Origin: Cristatella mucedo
Lineage: Eukaryota; Bryozoa; Phylactolaemata; Cristatellidae
Length of the DNA stretch: 64,000 nucleotides
Assembly: GCA_009760855.2 (NCBI GenBank)
Contig: WPIO01000026.1
Location: 3,788,501 to 3,852,500, forward strand
Reading direction: 5' to 3'
Part shown: positions 10,019 through 22,587 of the stretch, piece after piece
Numbering within the stretch: the stretch's first letter is position 1
Layout: each line of letters starts with the position of its first letter
The notes under the pieces: model-generated
The model's database searches: none
The model's input: the letters and a program-made list of their open reading frames with translations, nothing else
What the model was told of the DNA's origin: nothing
Position numbers and translations under genes: made by a program

Positions 10019-12599
10019 TATTATTAAGTCGTCTAAATAGCTGCCAGAGCATCTGTTCATATCTAACCTGCAAAAAAAGTAAAAAAAAAGACCTGCCTCT
10101 GCTGCTTTAGCGGTGAGCAAAAGTGCCCCTACATGCTTGAGTGACACTGCCAGTATAGGGTACCTTTCCCTGCCGAAGGCATACTTGTTATGCGTAAGTT
10201 CAACCAGATCGCTTGCCCAAAGTAAAGGTCCTACTATTTCCGTTTGATGGTAGAGTCTTCATTGATAAATTCACAGCCGAAGCCGTGCATTTGCTATTCA
10301 CCAACCAAATGAGCTGGCCTGTGGGCATTGGCTGAACAAGTCACATGAATGGCTGCCAGAATCAAGGTCAGCACTTTGGCTTCATAAAGGCTCACATGAA
10401 AGCCAATTTAAAATATGCCCTACACGCACCTCAATATTTCTGGAGAGCTTCGAAAAACTTTTACGTTAAATTAAAGCTGGAATATTGAAAAGGAAGTGTC
10501 TCAAAATGTTTAGCCATGTTGAACCTGTTTAGCCGTTTTCCACAAGCTGAGGTACAGCCACGTTTACACATTGAGCCTTGCTTCCTACCTACTAATGTCC
10601 TAATTCTGTCCATATACGACATTCCTTCTTATAGTAATTCTACACTGTCAGTCGGCCTCTAAGTCTTGCTTGTAACTGGCTCTCCCTGAGCGATAATGGG
10701 AAAAATTTCTTTTGTTATGACGATAGGAAATGGTTCTCAGATATGCATCTACTTGTGATTTTTCACCCTACATGATCGCCATAAGTGCCCAACGACTCGT
10801 TACCCGATTGCTTTATGACGTATTCGTAGTGTTCCATAAACAGGGGCTATGATGGAATGCTTCAATGATTGCTGTTGTTTAATCGTCAGCTGCATTTTTT
10901 GAAGCAATGAACGAGTGCCCTTGACGGCCACTACGATTGGTCGTTTGTTAAGTATTTCTTGATACGTGGCCAAAAAGTAGAAACATGGCTGGCTGCTGAG
11001 TATTTATCAAGTCTTTAGTAAATCTTTGATCGCCCATCTCTAGGATTGGTGCCGTACTTACCCAAGACTCAAGTAGGACAGAAGCAGGAAGGAGGCAAGA
11101 CTTGCTGTTAACCCGGCTTAGCACTGGTCAGGATTCCCATGTAGTCGCAGGGCTAATGGGCTCATGCAGTTAGGCAGGGTTAGCCTAGCAACAAGAATGA
11201 CATAATAAAGATAATGATAATTTATCAGTATGGAAGACACTGCAGTACAGAAGTGCAGAAATTATTCTCAAGCAGAAAGTTAGAGTCTGGAGATTAGAGT
11301 GATCCAAGCTAGCATGACAGTGGAGCAATTATTTGAACGAACCCTAGCAGGGCTCTGGGGAGTGCAGCTGGCTGCCTAGGAACGCTCTTTTATTTCTCTG
11401 GTGGCAGTAACAGTCCAAATGGACATGCAGCCTATGATCAGAAGCAGGCATCGATCAAGGTCAAGGTCTCACCATATGAAGGATCGTTCTGCTCTTATTC
11501 GTGCCACAAGCAGAGAGGGTTTTTAATGAATACTGCCTGTGGCTACCACCTTCTTTTCCCAGTTGTTTTTAGTAAAAGACGTCAACGGGCATCCAAATAT
11601 GTTGAGAGCAGTGCCACCGTGTCTCCTGCATCGGCAAGGTATTGTGTGAGTCTCTACTATTGCTTGCAGGCTTTCTATATATAAAAGTTGGTGCTCAGTA
11701 CCAGAAATAAGCAGGTGTACCACATTGCTCCAATTATGTTGCCGGCAGGCTTGTCTGGCTGTACAACTGTAAGTGACCTGATCCTGGCAGGCTCATGCTT
11801 TGGCAGTCACTGAGTCATGTGTGATGAGCTGGAACTTGTGTCCTAGCATTCAAGCCCAGTTGCAGCTGCATTTTGGACCTTAAAACAGCCACTTACTAAA
11901 CTAAATTGATTCGTGTACATTTGCCCCAGCTGACATCTGCCACAGATATGGAAATGGGAATATCTCCTGCACTGATAAGCTTTTGTCTGCACAATGAAGT
12001 TTAATGATTCTATGGTGAGTAAAAATAGTTCTATACCAGTATGATCTCGTGAGATTATATTTGTAACAGATATACATGCAGGAAGACCCGATGATAGCCT
12101 CACAACGAATGCTAACGTCACAAAATTGGATTGGGTCACACTTCTTTATGGGAATTTGCTGGAAAGCTATCACTCGTGACTATGTATTAAAAAATAACAA
12201 CCGTAAGAGCGTCATTGAGAGATAAACTGCTAAATATACACCGCAAGAGTCTTCCGGGCTGGCCGAAAGCCCTTGCCGTGGTTCGAAAAGAAAAAAAAAG
12301 AGCACAAGAGCAGTCGTAAAGCCTTGTATTTCACATCAAAAACTAATACGATGGATGTGGAACATGAATTGCAAGATACTCGAGTTCTTCTCTTATGTGT
12401 ATTGGGGTCCGGCATCTTAAGGCTGTAGTCGTAATGCTGGGCATGCCACTATCTAACGGGAAACGGATATTAGCCCCAACGGACAGTTGCCCAAACCCTA
12501 ACACCGGACGTGAGAAAATCTCTGGTTCTGACCAGTTTTCGTCTTGGCAGTAAAGTGCAATGATTGTAGAGTACTAAAGAGTCTCCTAAAGGAAATTTT
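10019..12599. other. Gene-free stretch
   Basis: Long AT-leaning interval without a recognisable domain. Minus-strand frames at 11523-11723 and 11843-12173 overlap each other and look random. No RNA gene or strong repeat seen. Confidence 0.5.
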
Positions 12600-12900
12600 C
12601 AAGGGAATACTTTTCCGAACGTCGAATAATTGATTAGAGTACCTTTCAAAAGACGATCTTATTAAATAAGATCGGAAGTTCTAACGACTTTTAATATGGA
12701 TAAAATGAAAACGCAAATTCTGTCAAGCCCAGCTGTAATCCAGAAGCAAAATATCTGCGAAAATATACCAATCTCGGCTTCACTGCAACTTGCATTTCAA
12801 CTTGTTGAAACGTGGTAGATCGAGTTACCTATGTGAAGCTTGTTGAGATGCATTCTTCAGACTTTTACACAGCTTTATTTTCAGTGTAGCTTGATGCCTC
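12600..12900 (-). repeat. Dispersed repeat D, copy 2 (inverted relative to 7556-7850)
   Basis: Its reverse complement shares an ordered series of words with 7556-7850, listed there. The function is unknown; it probably belongs to an old transposon family. Confidence 0.55.
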
Positions 12901-13167
12901 GTACATTCCATAATAACTCAGCTAATAATGCACATATGCGACTGAAATCTGAAATGCGAGTTAATCTCTGGTTGCGCAGCTACATTCAAGAACAAATTTT
13001 GAATTTGGTTTGGTAAGTTTTGCTGTACGTGTCCATGATTAGAGAACAAATCTCCCAGACCTTTGATGAAGTGTACAACAAACTTTATTGAACAGAAATC
13101 AAAACTTCTTTAGAACATTGTTGTACAAGCAGAGCTGAACTCGCATTTTGAAATGTTACCTCTAGCC

Positions 13168-13252
13168 TTGAGATCATGCTTCCTTTATAGCAAATGCAAG
13201 GTGCCTAGAAAGAGATTAAGTTCTCCGAGGGCGCTAAACAAATGTATTATTG
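13168..13252 (+). repeat. LINE 3' tail fragment
   Basis: Contains GCAAGGTGCCTAGAAAGAGATTAAGTTCTC followed by GAGGGCGCTAAACAAATGTATTATTG. Only the terminal ~85 bases are present. Confidence 0.7.
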
Positions 13253-14400
13253 TTACACTGTCATTATTCTCTGACGGCTAAGAATTATCAGTATCCGTCG
13301 ATAGGTTAGGGTATACAAAAATCAGGAATGCGATGAGGCACTAAATTTTGTTGCATAGACAATTTCGACATTCTGCAATCTCTTTTATTTGTTTATTTAG
13401 GAATACCGCTAAGTGGCGAAGCAGTTCGCACTGCTAACTGATGTTGCCATTCTAAATTTAAGAATCGTATCTTCCGTTCGAGATTCACGATGATCCTCGA
13501 GAACAGCAAGGTGCCGACGAATTTCGTGCTATTTTCTTCTTTCTCGTGAAATTGTCACTGAAGACATTTCCATTTGATCTGTTGTTTGCATGAATATGTA
13601 CTGATCTTCGCTTGAGTTCGTGCATGGTTTAACACGTTTGCATAAACGTAACAATACACATCCAAAATCATGAGCATTCACAAGGCATGCATTCTTAGTT
13701 ACGTGCACGTTTTTGTAAGTATAGGCTTTTTCTAATTTTTTGTGTCTGCTTGCTTGCAGATGTGATGAGCAGAAGGGAGGCACTGCGAACGCTGTCGTTT
13801 GTGTATTGTTTCGCATGCTGGCACTCTAGCCGCTGGCACAATGCTTTCCAAGTTTCCAAGCCTTAAGAGCAACCCAGTATGCTATCCTTTTTGTGTCGGG
13901 GAATGTGATGTCTCGCTTTCCAGACATTTATGTCTTAGCTAGGTCTCTTTAAAGAGTGCATGACATGCAGGGCATGTGGGGTGGGATGAAGAGTGCATGA
14001 CGTGCTGCTGCTGCAGGAGTGCATCCCGCAAGCTGGAGCTCAACGAGCCCATTTTCCCTGCCTCCCTGCATTAAGCTGCACTGAATTTTTGTGTCCGGCT
14101 TAGCACATGTTCTTTGGGGATCTCATGATTTACTTAACCGTAAAAGGCAGCAGTAAGAAAAAATGGGATGACCCTGAAATATATTTTCTCTGTGTGCTTA
14201 AGGCGCTGGTTTATATAACACTGCACACGATCAGATGCAAAATGAGCTGACGTTTTTAGTATCGGCATTTTAGCTTTCCATGTACAGATAATTACTCAGA
14301 GAACAATAAGGTTATGCAGAGCTAACTTATCTGATCGATGTTCGGCACCTTCTTCCTAGGGCCAGAATTGGTGTAGTGTCTCTGAACTAGCTATATAGTA
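13253..14400. other. Gene-free stretch
   Basis: A 95-codon minus-strand frame at 13529-13816 has no recognisable domain. An imperfect repeat of GAGTGCATGACxTGC occurs at 13955-14010. No gene called. Confidence 0.5.
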
Positions 14401-14700
14401 GTGTTACGCCGAAGGCTCGGCGGAGTAGGCTTAACCTGTCGCTTACCTAGCGGCGTAACCTACTGCCTATTGCCGTTCGGTGCGCGCCTACGCGCAATAA
14501 GCTGGCCGCCACGAAACGAGCGTTTCTGGCGCTGACCTACGTATCGTTACTAAAGGAGGTCGTGAGTCCACGGCGTGAATCGGAAAGCGAGACACAAATT
14601 AGGGATTTTACTGAGCTTTATTCGCCAGCGCACAAAGTCGCCTCGCGTTTCGCTCAGTTTTATCTCCACACTCCTCGCACGCTCTCAGCAGCAGCACACG
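14401..14700. other. GC-rich flank of a tandem repeat
   Basis: Composition shifts abruptly at about 14401 (GTTACGCCGAAGGCTCGGCGG). The block to about 15400 is GC-richer than its neighbours and may be one inserted element. No coding domain is recognised. Confidence 0.35.
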
Positions 14701-15110
14701 CACTCTTGCGGAGGGAATACGTCCCCCGCACTTAGGCTACCTAAGTCTATTTTGAGGAACGACCCGAATGAGACGAGGAGCCTGAACCAGAGCCTAGACC
14801 CTGACTGGAGAACTAGGGCTCCGCTTCCACCTTACGGCAGGAATACCTCATGCACTACACCAAGCACTCTTGCGGAGGAAACACGTCTCCACACTTAGAC
14901 TACTTACGTCTATATTGGGGAATGACCCAAATAGACAGAGCCCGAACCGGAGCCTAGACCCTGACTGGAGAACTGGGGCTCCGCTTCCACCTTAACGGCA
15001 GGAATACCACACCTAAACCACCTCAAGCACTCTTGCGGAGGAAACACGTCTCCACACTTAGACTACCTACGTCTCTAGGGGGAACTGCCTAAATAGACAA
15101 AGGAGCCCGA
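14701..15110. repeat. Tandem repeat, ~164-bp unit, about 2.5 copies
   Basis: CACTCTTGCGGAGG starts at 14701, 14865 and 15028, giving periods of 164 and 163 bases. Each unit continues with a cACTTAg-CTAC-TACGTCT segment, a CCTAGACCCTGACTGGAGAACT segment (copies 1 and 2) and CTCCGCTTCCACCTTA. Copy 3 is partial. An open frame across copies 1-2 is incidental. Confidence 0.8.
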
Positions 15111-15986
15111 ACCAACGGAATATCTCACCCACCACACCAACTACGTCTAGCTCGCACCGGCAAATCCTTATGCCGAGATCACGTGCGAGCGCACACACAC
15201 AAACACAAAAGAAACACGAAATGCGAGCTCGAGCAGCGACCGTATTGGGTGGAGTCGACCGAATCCTCCTAGCGCTCTCTCGTCCTGTCCCGTCAATCGC
15301 CGGCGAACAGCCCGCCCCCCTCACTCGCTTTCAGAGAAACGAGTCCGACGGCGTCGAAATGGAGCCGAAGATGAAGAAGAGGCTCCAGTGAGCGTCGCCC
15401 TTTCATTATATAACTAGCTGGGATAATGAGGCTGACAACACAGCCAATATCAATCACCTCAGCGGCCTCTGCGACCCTTGCTCACAGCTCGAGAACCCAG
15501 ATGCTCTTCACCAACTTCTTTTGTTCTCACGGAAAAAGTCCAGCAAATCTAGGTTGGCTGGCGGCGACAGCGACCTTCGGCAAGCGTTGCCATATTCTCA
15601 AATTGCTAGCCGGAACTATAGGGATGACAGGCCAGCCAATATCAATCACCCGATTGCTCTACTACGATGGCTGCGTCCTCTTGGTATAGGACAGAGGTGT
15701 TTCCTGCTGAGCAATTCTCATACGCTCTAAAACTGAGTCAGGCCGGCGCTGTGCTACAGTAGCTCTGCTTATTCAAACTACGCAATCGTTTTGCTAGATT
15801 TTGTTATAAAAACCAACGCAATCCAGCCAAATACTAGCATACCTTTATAAGAATCAACAAGATAGCTATTTTAAATTGTTTTCATTACTGGCAAATCATG
15901 TACTGTGCATGCCCCTATGGATTCGTTCTTCTGCTATTGTGCAAGCTGTAGGCGAGTGAGCTGTTTTGTTTGTCATAATACGCACG
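15111..15986. other. Gene-free stretch with a short direct duplication
   Basis: The words CAGCCAATATCAATCACC at about 15440 and 15634 form a direct repeat about 193 bases apart. Overlapping short frames on both strands have no recognisable domain. Confidence 0.45.
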
Positions 15987-16185
15987 TAATGTATCTCCGT
16001 CTGTAACTCCTCAAAGCCATAAAGACTATATGGGTGCTACGCAGGAGAGTTTTGTATAGCGCACTCACAGCCTAAGCGGCTTTTGGTACGCATTCGGTAG
16101 CCAACACACTTCATCTCACGCAACAAAGAGAAAGTGGGAAGCATAGCAGTCAGGAGAGCCGTTGAGGTAGTGAGTAGCATGGAAG
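15987..16185 (-). mobile_element. Family C retroposon-like repeat
   Basis: The reverse strand ends in AGTTACAGACGGAGATACATTACG and carries AAAGCCGCTTAGGCTGTGAGTGCGC, matching 6420-6708. It abuts the (ATT)n end of the next LINE, so one element probably inserted into or next to the other. Confidence 0.65.
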
Positions 16186-16750
16186 TAATAATAATAATAA
16201 TAATAATGCACTTGATAAAGCCCCCTCAGAGAACTTAATCTCTTTCTAGGCGCTTTACATTTGCTGCATAGTGAAATGCAATTGAATGGCAAGTAAATCA
16301 TGCTTGAAAAACAGACAACATGAATAACATGGTTAAGGGTGACATGCACTGGGTCAGCATGCAAATGTGGTTAGTGGCAGCATGCACAGTGTCAGCACGC
16401 ATAAGCACGTGAAGGACGAATCGCAGGGACCCACTAAATGCTGTCCTCAATAGGTGTGTTTTAAAGCTCCTTTTAAATGTGGTCAGGTCAGGGAATGTTC
16501 TGACGCAGGTCGGGAGGGAGTTCCAGGCTGTGGGAGCATATGAACTAAATGCACGGTCTCCAAAGGATTTAAGGTTTGTACGAGGTATTTCAAGACTGTT
16601 GGATTCCGAAAAGCGGGTGGTACGATGCTTGGTCTGATTGGGTAGTGTATCTGAGCATGGCTGGAGCCATAGAATGAAGGGACCTAAAAGTGAGCGACAA
16701 AACCTTGAAGTCAATCCGTTGCTTGACTGATAGCCAGTGCAGGTGCGCGA
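16186..16750 (-). mobile_element. CR1/L2-like LINE 3' end, truncated
   Basis: On the minus strand the ORF remnant at 16298-16714 reads SRFCRSLLGPFILWL..., then, in another frame, NSLPTCVRTFPDLTTFKRSFKTHLL, the usual C-terminus of this LINE ORF2. The 3' UTR and tail (AAGCGCCTAGAAAGAGATTAAG) follow, ending in (ATT)n at 16186-16205. It is frameshifted and 5'-truncated. Confidence 0.82.
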
Positions 16751-19700
16751 GAAGTGGAGTAATGTGGCAACAGATGCAAGTAATTTCTGTTCATCTACTC
16801 CGGTTAGCCAGAGGCATCGAACTCGACGAAGGCTGCTCTGCGAATCTCAACGTGCACACCAACAATGGCTTTCCTTGCGGAACTTTCACTCTTACTCGAA
16901 ACACGAGGCAGCCGGCAGGACTCGGAAATGTGATCGATTGGCAAGAGAAGATGTAGAAAAATTAACTTTTTCCATTTAAGCTTGCTGCAGCAAAAATTGC
17001 TACCGAAATCTTAGCCCCCTTTTATAAGTTACTGGTGATACTCGAAATGCGGCAGCTCGTGCTCATGCTTAAGCTCGGACATACAGCCCTACTAGCAGAG
17101 CGGCAAAGTTGAACTCCGGCTTCAGCTTTCAGGGAACGCGAAGGGCGATTTTGTAGTTGCCGTTGCCTTCATAGATAGATATGTGTAGATGTTTGCTCGT
17201 ATAGATGTACAGATGCTCGTATAGATGCTTGCTATGTCATGTATCGGCCGCTCTGAATGAATTTCAATTGCTAATAAAGTGCAAACTTAAAAGTCAATCT
17301 AGAAGTTGAAGATTATAAGACTTTCTAGAGTTGGGCTATAATTGAATAGGCTTTTAAACATTATCTTTCATAATTCACCATCTTCGTTTGAAGCAACATA
17401 GAGCACTGCTTCGTAGTAGTCATGATTAAGTTCACCGGGAGTTTCTGTAGAGATTGGAGGAACGTTGAATATTACATAGGGTCTACGAACCTTGACTTCA
17501 GTTGAAACGAACAATTAAACCGTGTAGCTAGATAGCTATCGGCAGTACTAACGAAGAATTCTGTACTATCCGGAGATTTCTCCCCGCATTACAGGAGAGA
17601 GCGGAGCTAAGCTGGCCGCAGGTCAGCAAGTTAGCCCTTCACCTTGACCTGCACAGGAAAGGATACGTCTTTTGCTACGCTGAATGGCGGTCTAGCTTAG
17701 GTCGATCAGTGATATATTGTGGCTTGCACTTGCAAAAAAAATTACTGATTGACCTTCTGCGATGAATTACAGTTTTTTAAATCCGATTTAACGAAGCTTT
17801 CTTTATATATGCACAGGATAACTGCCCTGCAATCACAGTGCAAGGTAATACAGAACAGCAAGAGCTCCGTGCTGCAGGCATTATGTCACGTGGTCTTCCT
17901 GCCAGAGACCGAGCTACACGAAGAGCTGGATTCAAGAGCTTGACCAGCAATCGCTACAAGCGACGGCCATTGTCAGACATGGAAATGCAGTAGAAGTTTC
18001 CTGTTGACGACAGAGACGAGGCCATTTCGAAGCATCACACAGGATAGCTAGTTTTTGTTTAAATTGCTGCGATTTAAAAAAATTAACGTTTCCAGATTTC
18101 TTTGCACGACCAGAATATAGACCATATGGATGGCAATATTGTTGTTCGTCGAGTGACAATCAGTTACAATCAAGGACTCCTATATCCTCCATGTCATCAT
18201 CGGCCTCATAGCCAGTTTCGTGCGAAGCCCGTAGTCGTTGATAGTAGTCCCATTGCAGTCGATCGCCAGATGACGTAGTCGAATGAGCGCCACTTTTTCT
18301 CGCCAGATCAACTAGCCTCAAACTGAAAAATAACTATTTAAAGAAAAAAGTATTGTTGCTCCGTGCGTAAAATGGCGGCTTCAGTCGTAATATTCATGCT
18401 CGAGATTTGAATGCTGGAGACACAGGGGCCGATCAAGCCTCAGTATCGCCAGCCTATACGCCTGCCGTGTCGTAGCTTCACATAACACATAGCTGCATAT
18501 TTGCGTACTCGTGCTGACCCCAATTGCAAGCTACATACAGCCAAGGAAATGACATCAAGGCTTCAATATTCGATTAGTTGAACCGAACTCGCATCCTCAG
18601 TAGCCTATCAATCATAAATAAGAATCAGTTTGATTCGTGACAAGCATGACGAGGAGCTTCAGCATACCGCAGCAGCTAAAAGCCAGCCGTGCGTATCTCT
18701 GTGACAGACGTATAGGGTGCATTGAAGGAATCGACAGTCGTAGCTACTTTTGGTTAGGGGTCACGATCGCCGCTCTTAAGAGAAAGCCTCAGAGCGCTGT
18801 CACTCACGGGGTACCAGCCTATATCATGACAATTTCCTCTTAATACATGCATCCAAGGAATGCAAAAAACGGCAAGCATATATCTAATTTCTAGTTCAAG
18901 GAAACTTGCAGGTATGCACCACTGCGAGGCCACGAATAACGCCGATTTCGTGGCTGAGGCCCAGGTGACGGCTAGTGCAAACCATGAACAAGCAACAAGC
19001 CATTACCCTGATGTACCGTCAGAACCCGCCTTAGCTGTAGCTCATTGAGAAACTCGAAATGAAGTCGAGGTCAGCATGAATTATCCAGTCATCAAAGTAG
19101 CATATGAAGGAGCCCAGATAGTGATCTTGGAGAATTTCATTCGGTATGAACATGCATTCAGGACCTTGGCTGTCTATCATCGAGTCTTTAAGGCAGGTCA
19201 GTTTAGTTTACCCGTTGTTGCTGTCACGAGCTCAAGTAAGGGCAAGACAGAAAAAAAATGCCAACTCGCTCTATGCTTACAGAGGTCGTGTCTGTGAGCA
19301 CTTTTAATACATCATGCCCTACAAGGTGACTCTTGGTGAGATTGTTGTACTACTATTCTAACGATAGTATAGATTGTTGTACTACTAGGCTAAAGATAGT
19401 ACCCTTTTCTCCAGGCAGACCCTGGAGCCAAAAATCCAAGGTTCAGCCTTCTGGCAGGCATGCTTACTTAGACCATGAGTAGCATTCGGTAAGAACCATT
19501 ACTGAAGCCCTTTGTTAATTCAAGCAATAAACCGTGCACCAGTGCTAGAGGCAACCCGAAAAATAAAGGACTTGGAAGGTCAGAGTAGCCGCCAGATCGT
19601 CAATCCAATAGCTGCATTTCTGGCTGAAGTTTAAAAAAGACTGCAGTGCTGTAGCTGCAAACATCCATGTAATGAGACGAGGATGCACTCTAAGAAAAAT

Positions 19701-19766
19701 TCAGGTATGCTGAACTCATACCCGTAACTGTCATTGGGAGGGGTTCACGACGATAGGCTTCGAAGC
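16751..19766. other. Gene-free stretch
   Basis: Only short frames without recognisable domains. A 32-bp near-perfect tandem duplication lies at 19339-19402 (AGATTGTTGTACTACTA at the start of each unit). Short repeats of ATAGATG/ATGCTCGTATAG occur at 17165-17235. No gene called. Confidence 0.5.
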
Positions 19767-19904
19767 TTAGCCCATCCCCACTGGAGCAGCTGCAGCCGAC
19801 GCTGGAGCAGCTTCTGTGGCTGCTGCAGCAGCTGCCACAGCAGCTGCCACAGCAGCTGCATCAGCAGCAGCCGATGATTCATCATCAGCAGCCGAAGCTT
19901 CAGC
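19767..19904. repeat. GCAGCTG/CAGCAG-rich simple-sequence block
   Basis: Imperfect repeats of GCAGCTGCCACA and CAGCAGC, giving an Ala-rich minus-strand frame with no domain. Treated as low-complexity DNA next to a SINE. Confidence 0.6.
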
Positions 19905-20028
19905 GAGCTGGTTTGGCCCAAAGGGGCTTGGCCCGACTAAGGTCGTGGGCCTCGAGCCCTGAGGCATATGTGAAGCGCCTGAGCAGAGATTAAGTTGTCT
20001 AACGGGGCTATACAAATTAATTATATAT
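19905..20028 (+). mobile_element. tRNA-derived SINE, family A
   Basis: GAGCTGGTTTGGCCCA...GACTAAGGTCGTGGGCCTCGAGCCCTGAGGCATATGTGAAGCGCCTGAGCAGAGATTAAG in outline, with a slightly shortened head relative to 3999-4140. It ends in ACGGGGCTATACAAATTAATTATAT. Confidence 0.72.
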
Positions 20029-20638
20029 CCAAGTGCTGCAACACGTACCCCAGCCGGAGTTCCTGGTCCTTCAAAACCCAAGTCGCAGATAAAAGAAGTT
20101 CAAGCAGTGAACCAATACAGAGACCAGTATCGCCTTGTACTCTAATGAGAGGCACGGCAGTCCACGCTTTAAGAATAAGCAGATGTGAAAGCTGCCGAGG
20201 GATATATTTTGGGAAGAAGACAGCCAAGGAAAAGCAATCAAGCCTGGTTTCAACCGAGCTCCTCTGACACACACGGGTGGAACATCCGAAGGTCTTATCC
20301 ACCCCCTCAGCTGGAGCACTGCTGACTTTGCGAATAAATACACAGAAAATCATGTTATGGAACGCCGGATGGTAGAGTATCATATATCTGCTGGGACGAG
20401 CTTACTGCGACTGCACAACCCACTTAGTGATGGGAGCTCTGCTTTCATCTGATCGGACCCCTCTCATGGAGGGAAAGCACAATCCACTGAAAGAGGACAG
20501 CTCACCGCTCACCTGATCTGATCCCTCTAACGAAGGTAGAGAGCTCAGCAGCTGAAGCCTGCTCAGACCTCTACCGGAATGAAGTGAGGGCTCAGCATCA
20601 GCATCAGAGTTGAAGGTGAGATAGGCACAAAAAATCTC
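20029..20638. other. Gene-free stretch
   Basis: Overlapping frames on both strands at 20021-20383 without recognisable domains. A near-duplicate of CTGATCxGACCCCTCT occurs at about 20448 and 20515. Nothing called. Confidence 0.4.
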
Positions 20639-21402
20639 GCCTGGGCATTACTGGCATGGCTCTACAATGGTTCAGGTCCTATCTCAGTGGGAGACTCCAG
20701 AGTATCGACGTGAATGGACAAAGATCATCCGAGCTACCTCTGAAATATGGGGTACCTCAAGGCTCCGTGCTAGGTCCGGTGAGATGCGATACAGCTAGGT
20801 TCTTTTCACGGTTTATACTCTCCCTCTTGCTGATGTGATTGCCAAGCGCAATCTAAGCTTTCACTTCTGTGCGGATGACACTCAGTTGTACCTTTGCTTT
20901 GATCCCCCCCAGCCTTCGAGCACCTCGAATTCTCTCAACTCACTTGCTGCACGTATTGATGATATCCGCACATGGATGGCAGCAAATTTTCTAAAACTAA
21001 ACGACGATAAAACTAACTTACTAGTTATGGGAAAACCCAGTGTGATTCACAAATTGGAAAGGCTGACGCTCAAAATTGGCTCTGCCAGCATATCTCCAGT
21101 TGAATCAGCTCGAAATCTCGGTGTCATGTTCCAAAGTGACATCTCGTTAGACGACCACATCAGCTCCAACAGTCAAGTCTGCCTACTTTCAGCTACATAA
21201 CATTGCTCAAATTCGGGCTTGTTTAGATAAGGAGGCCACGTCTAAGTTGGTCCATGCATTTGTGACATCCCGTCTCGACTTCTGTAACTCACTGCTTGCT
21301 GGCCTACCGGCATGTGCAATCAGGCGACTACAGATGGTGCAAAACTCCGAAGCTAGGCTTGTCTGTCGTCAGTGGCGCAGTTGCCACATCACACCATACT
21401 CG
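20639..21402 (+). mobile_element. CR1/L2-like LINE internal fragment (reverse transcriptase)
   Basis: Carries ALQWFRSYLSGRLQSIDVNGQ and YGVPQGSVLGP at 20656-20800, FHFCADDTQLYLCFDPPQ from 20835 and VESARNLGVMFQSDISLDDHIS near 21100. A frame change after PQGSVLGP and another near 21170 break it. It stops abruptly at about 21402 without a LINE tail, so it is truncated at both ends. Confidence 0.87.
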
Positions 21403-22248
21403 TGAGGGCAGTCCAACCGAAAAAAGAACCAGCAGTGACTGCTGCAAGAAAACGATACAGCTTTGCCATTGCGAACCCTAAATAAGCTTTGCCTTATCTA
21501 TGCACAAAACTAATTTCCGAAGGATGAATTTGTCACGGAGGATGAAAGAACAATCCCTAGAAATAAATGAATAATCCTTAAGAGTAATGTTACTCTACTA
21601 ATTTAATCGCTACAGCTCTGCTCCCACTAAAACTCTATGTGGAGACTGCAAAGCAGTCGGTCAAAATATTTAGTACAGCCGGATTTTTACTTTGGAGCCA
21701 GGGCATTTTGAATTGCAGGCTTAACGTACTGAAGCTGCAGAGGCTGCCGTTGTGCAAAACGTCATAGCCTAGCCTATACGGTGCCACTGCACGTTCTCAG
21801 AAGACTCCTACAGGCAAGTGCGGTCATGTAGTAATACATCCAAGTCTGGTAGCCCCCCCCCCCGCCTTTTGGCTGTACAGCTTTTAGGGAAGCTAGCCCT
21901 GCTAAGAAGCCGCACCGGAAGTTTTTTGGGTGCCGTAATAATAACGTAAACTGATTGTATAGCCTTACTGTATTTCGGCAGAAGAGCTTTAAAGAGAGCC
22001 TTTATCAGCACCGCTTGAAGTGAGCAATAAGGATCTCCTACTGAACTACACGCTGCCTTGACCTTGGTCGAGAAGCGCGAGAACCTTATCTCTAGGTTAA
22101 GGCCCAGAGGCCACCTGGAGCATGTCGCTTGAGCCTCTTAAAATTTGAGGAGGCCATTAAAAACCTGGTTGGATTGCAAGCCTTCAGTCTATTTTTCCAA
22201 AGGATTCCAACACATTAGAAGGCTACAAAAACAGGCTTGCCTAGGGGC
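21403..22248. other. Gene-free stretch
   Basis: A short poly-C run lies at 21856-21864. No domain-bearing frame or RNA gene recognised. Confidence 0.5.
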
Positions 22249-22314
22249 ACGCACGCACGCACGCACTCACGCAAACCCGCGCACGCACACAACACTAGCG
22301 CACACACGCACGCA
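22249..22314. repeat. (ACGC)n microsatellite, imperfect
   Basis: Runs of ACGCACGCACGC interrupted by CTCACGCAAACC and AACACTAGCG. Confidence 0.8.
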
Positions 22315-22494
22315 CAGAGTTGCGTTTCTGAATCGCAATTGGTTTGCACTCTTCACTCACCTGCTCCTTTGACCAGGCTGTACTCCCCCTTCCTGCTGCT
22401 AACCTATATTATACTCCTACTGCTACAAAAAAGCGAACTTACTGTCATAATTAATAGTGCCAAGAGCGGCATCGTTACAGGCTAGGACGCCTGC

Positions 22495-22498
<4 letters not shown>

Positions 22499-22585
<87 letters not shown>
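22499..22585. repeat. (GA)n microsatellite
   Basis: Uninterrupted AG dinucleotides for about 87 bases. Predicted Arg-Glu or Leu-Ser frames across it are artefacts. Confidence 0.97.

Positions 22586-22587
<2 letters not shown>

Noticed and set aside
19767-20081. Ala-rich minus-strand frame
   Set aside because: Low-complexity CAG/GCAGCTG repeats running into a SINE.
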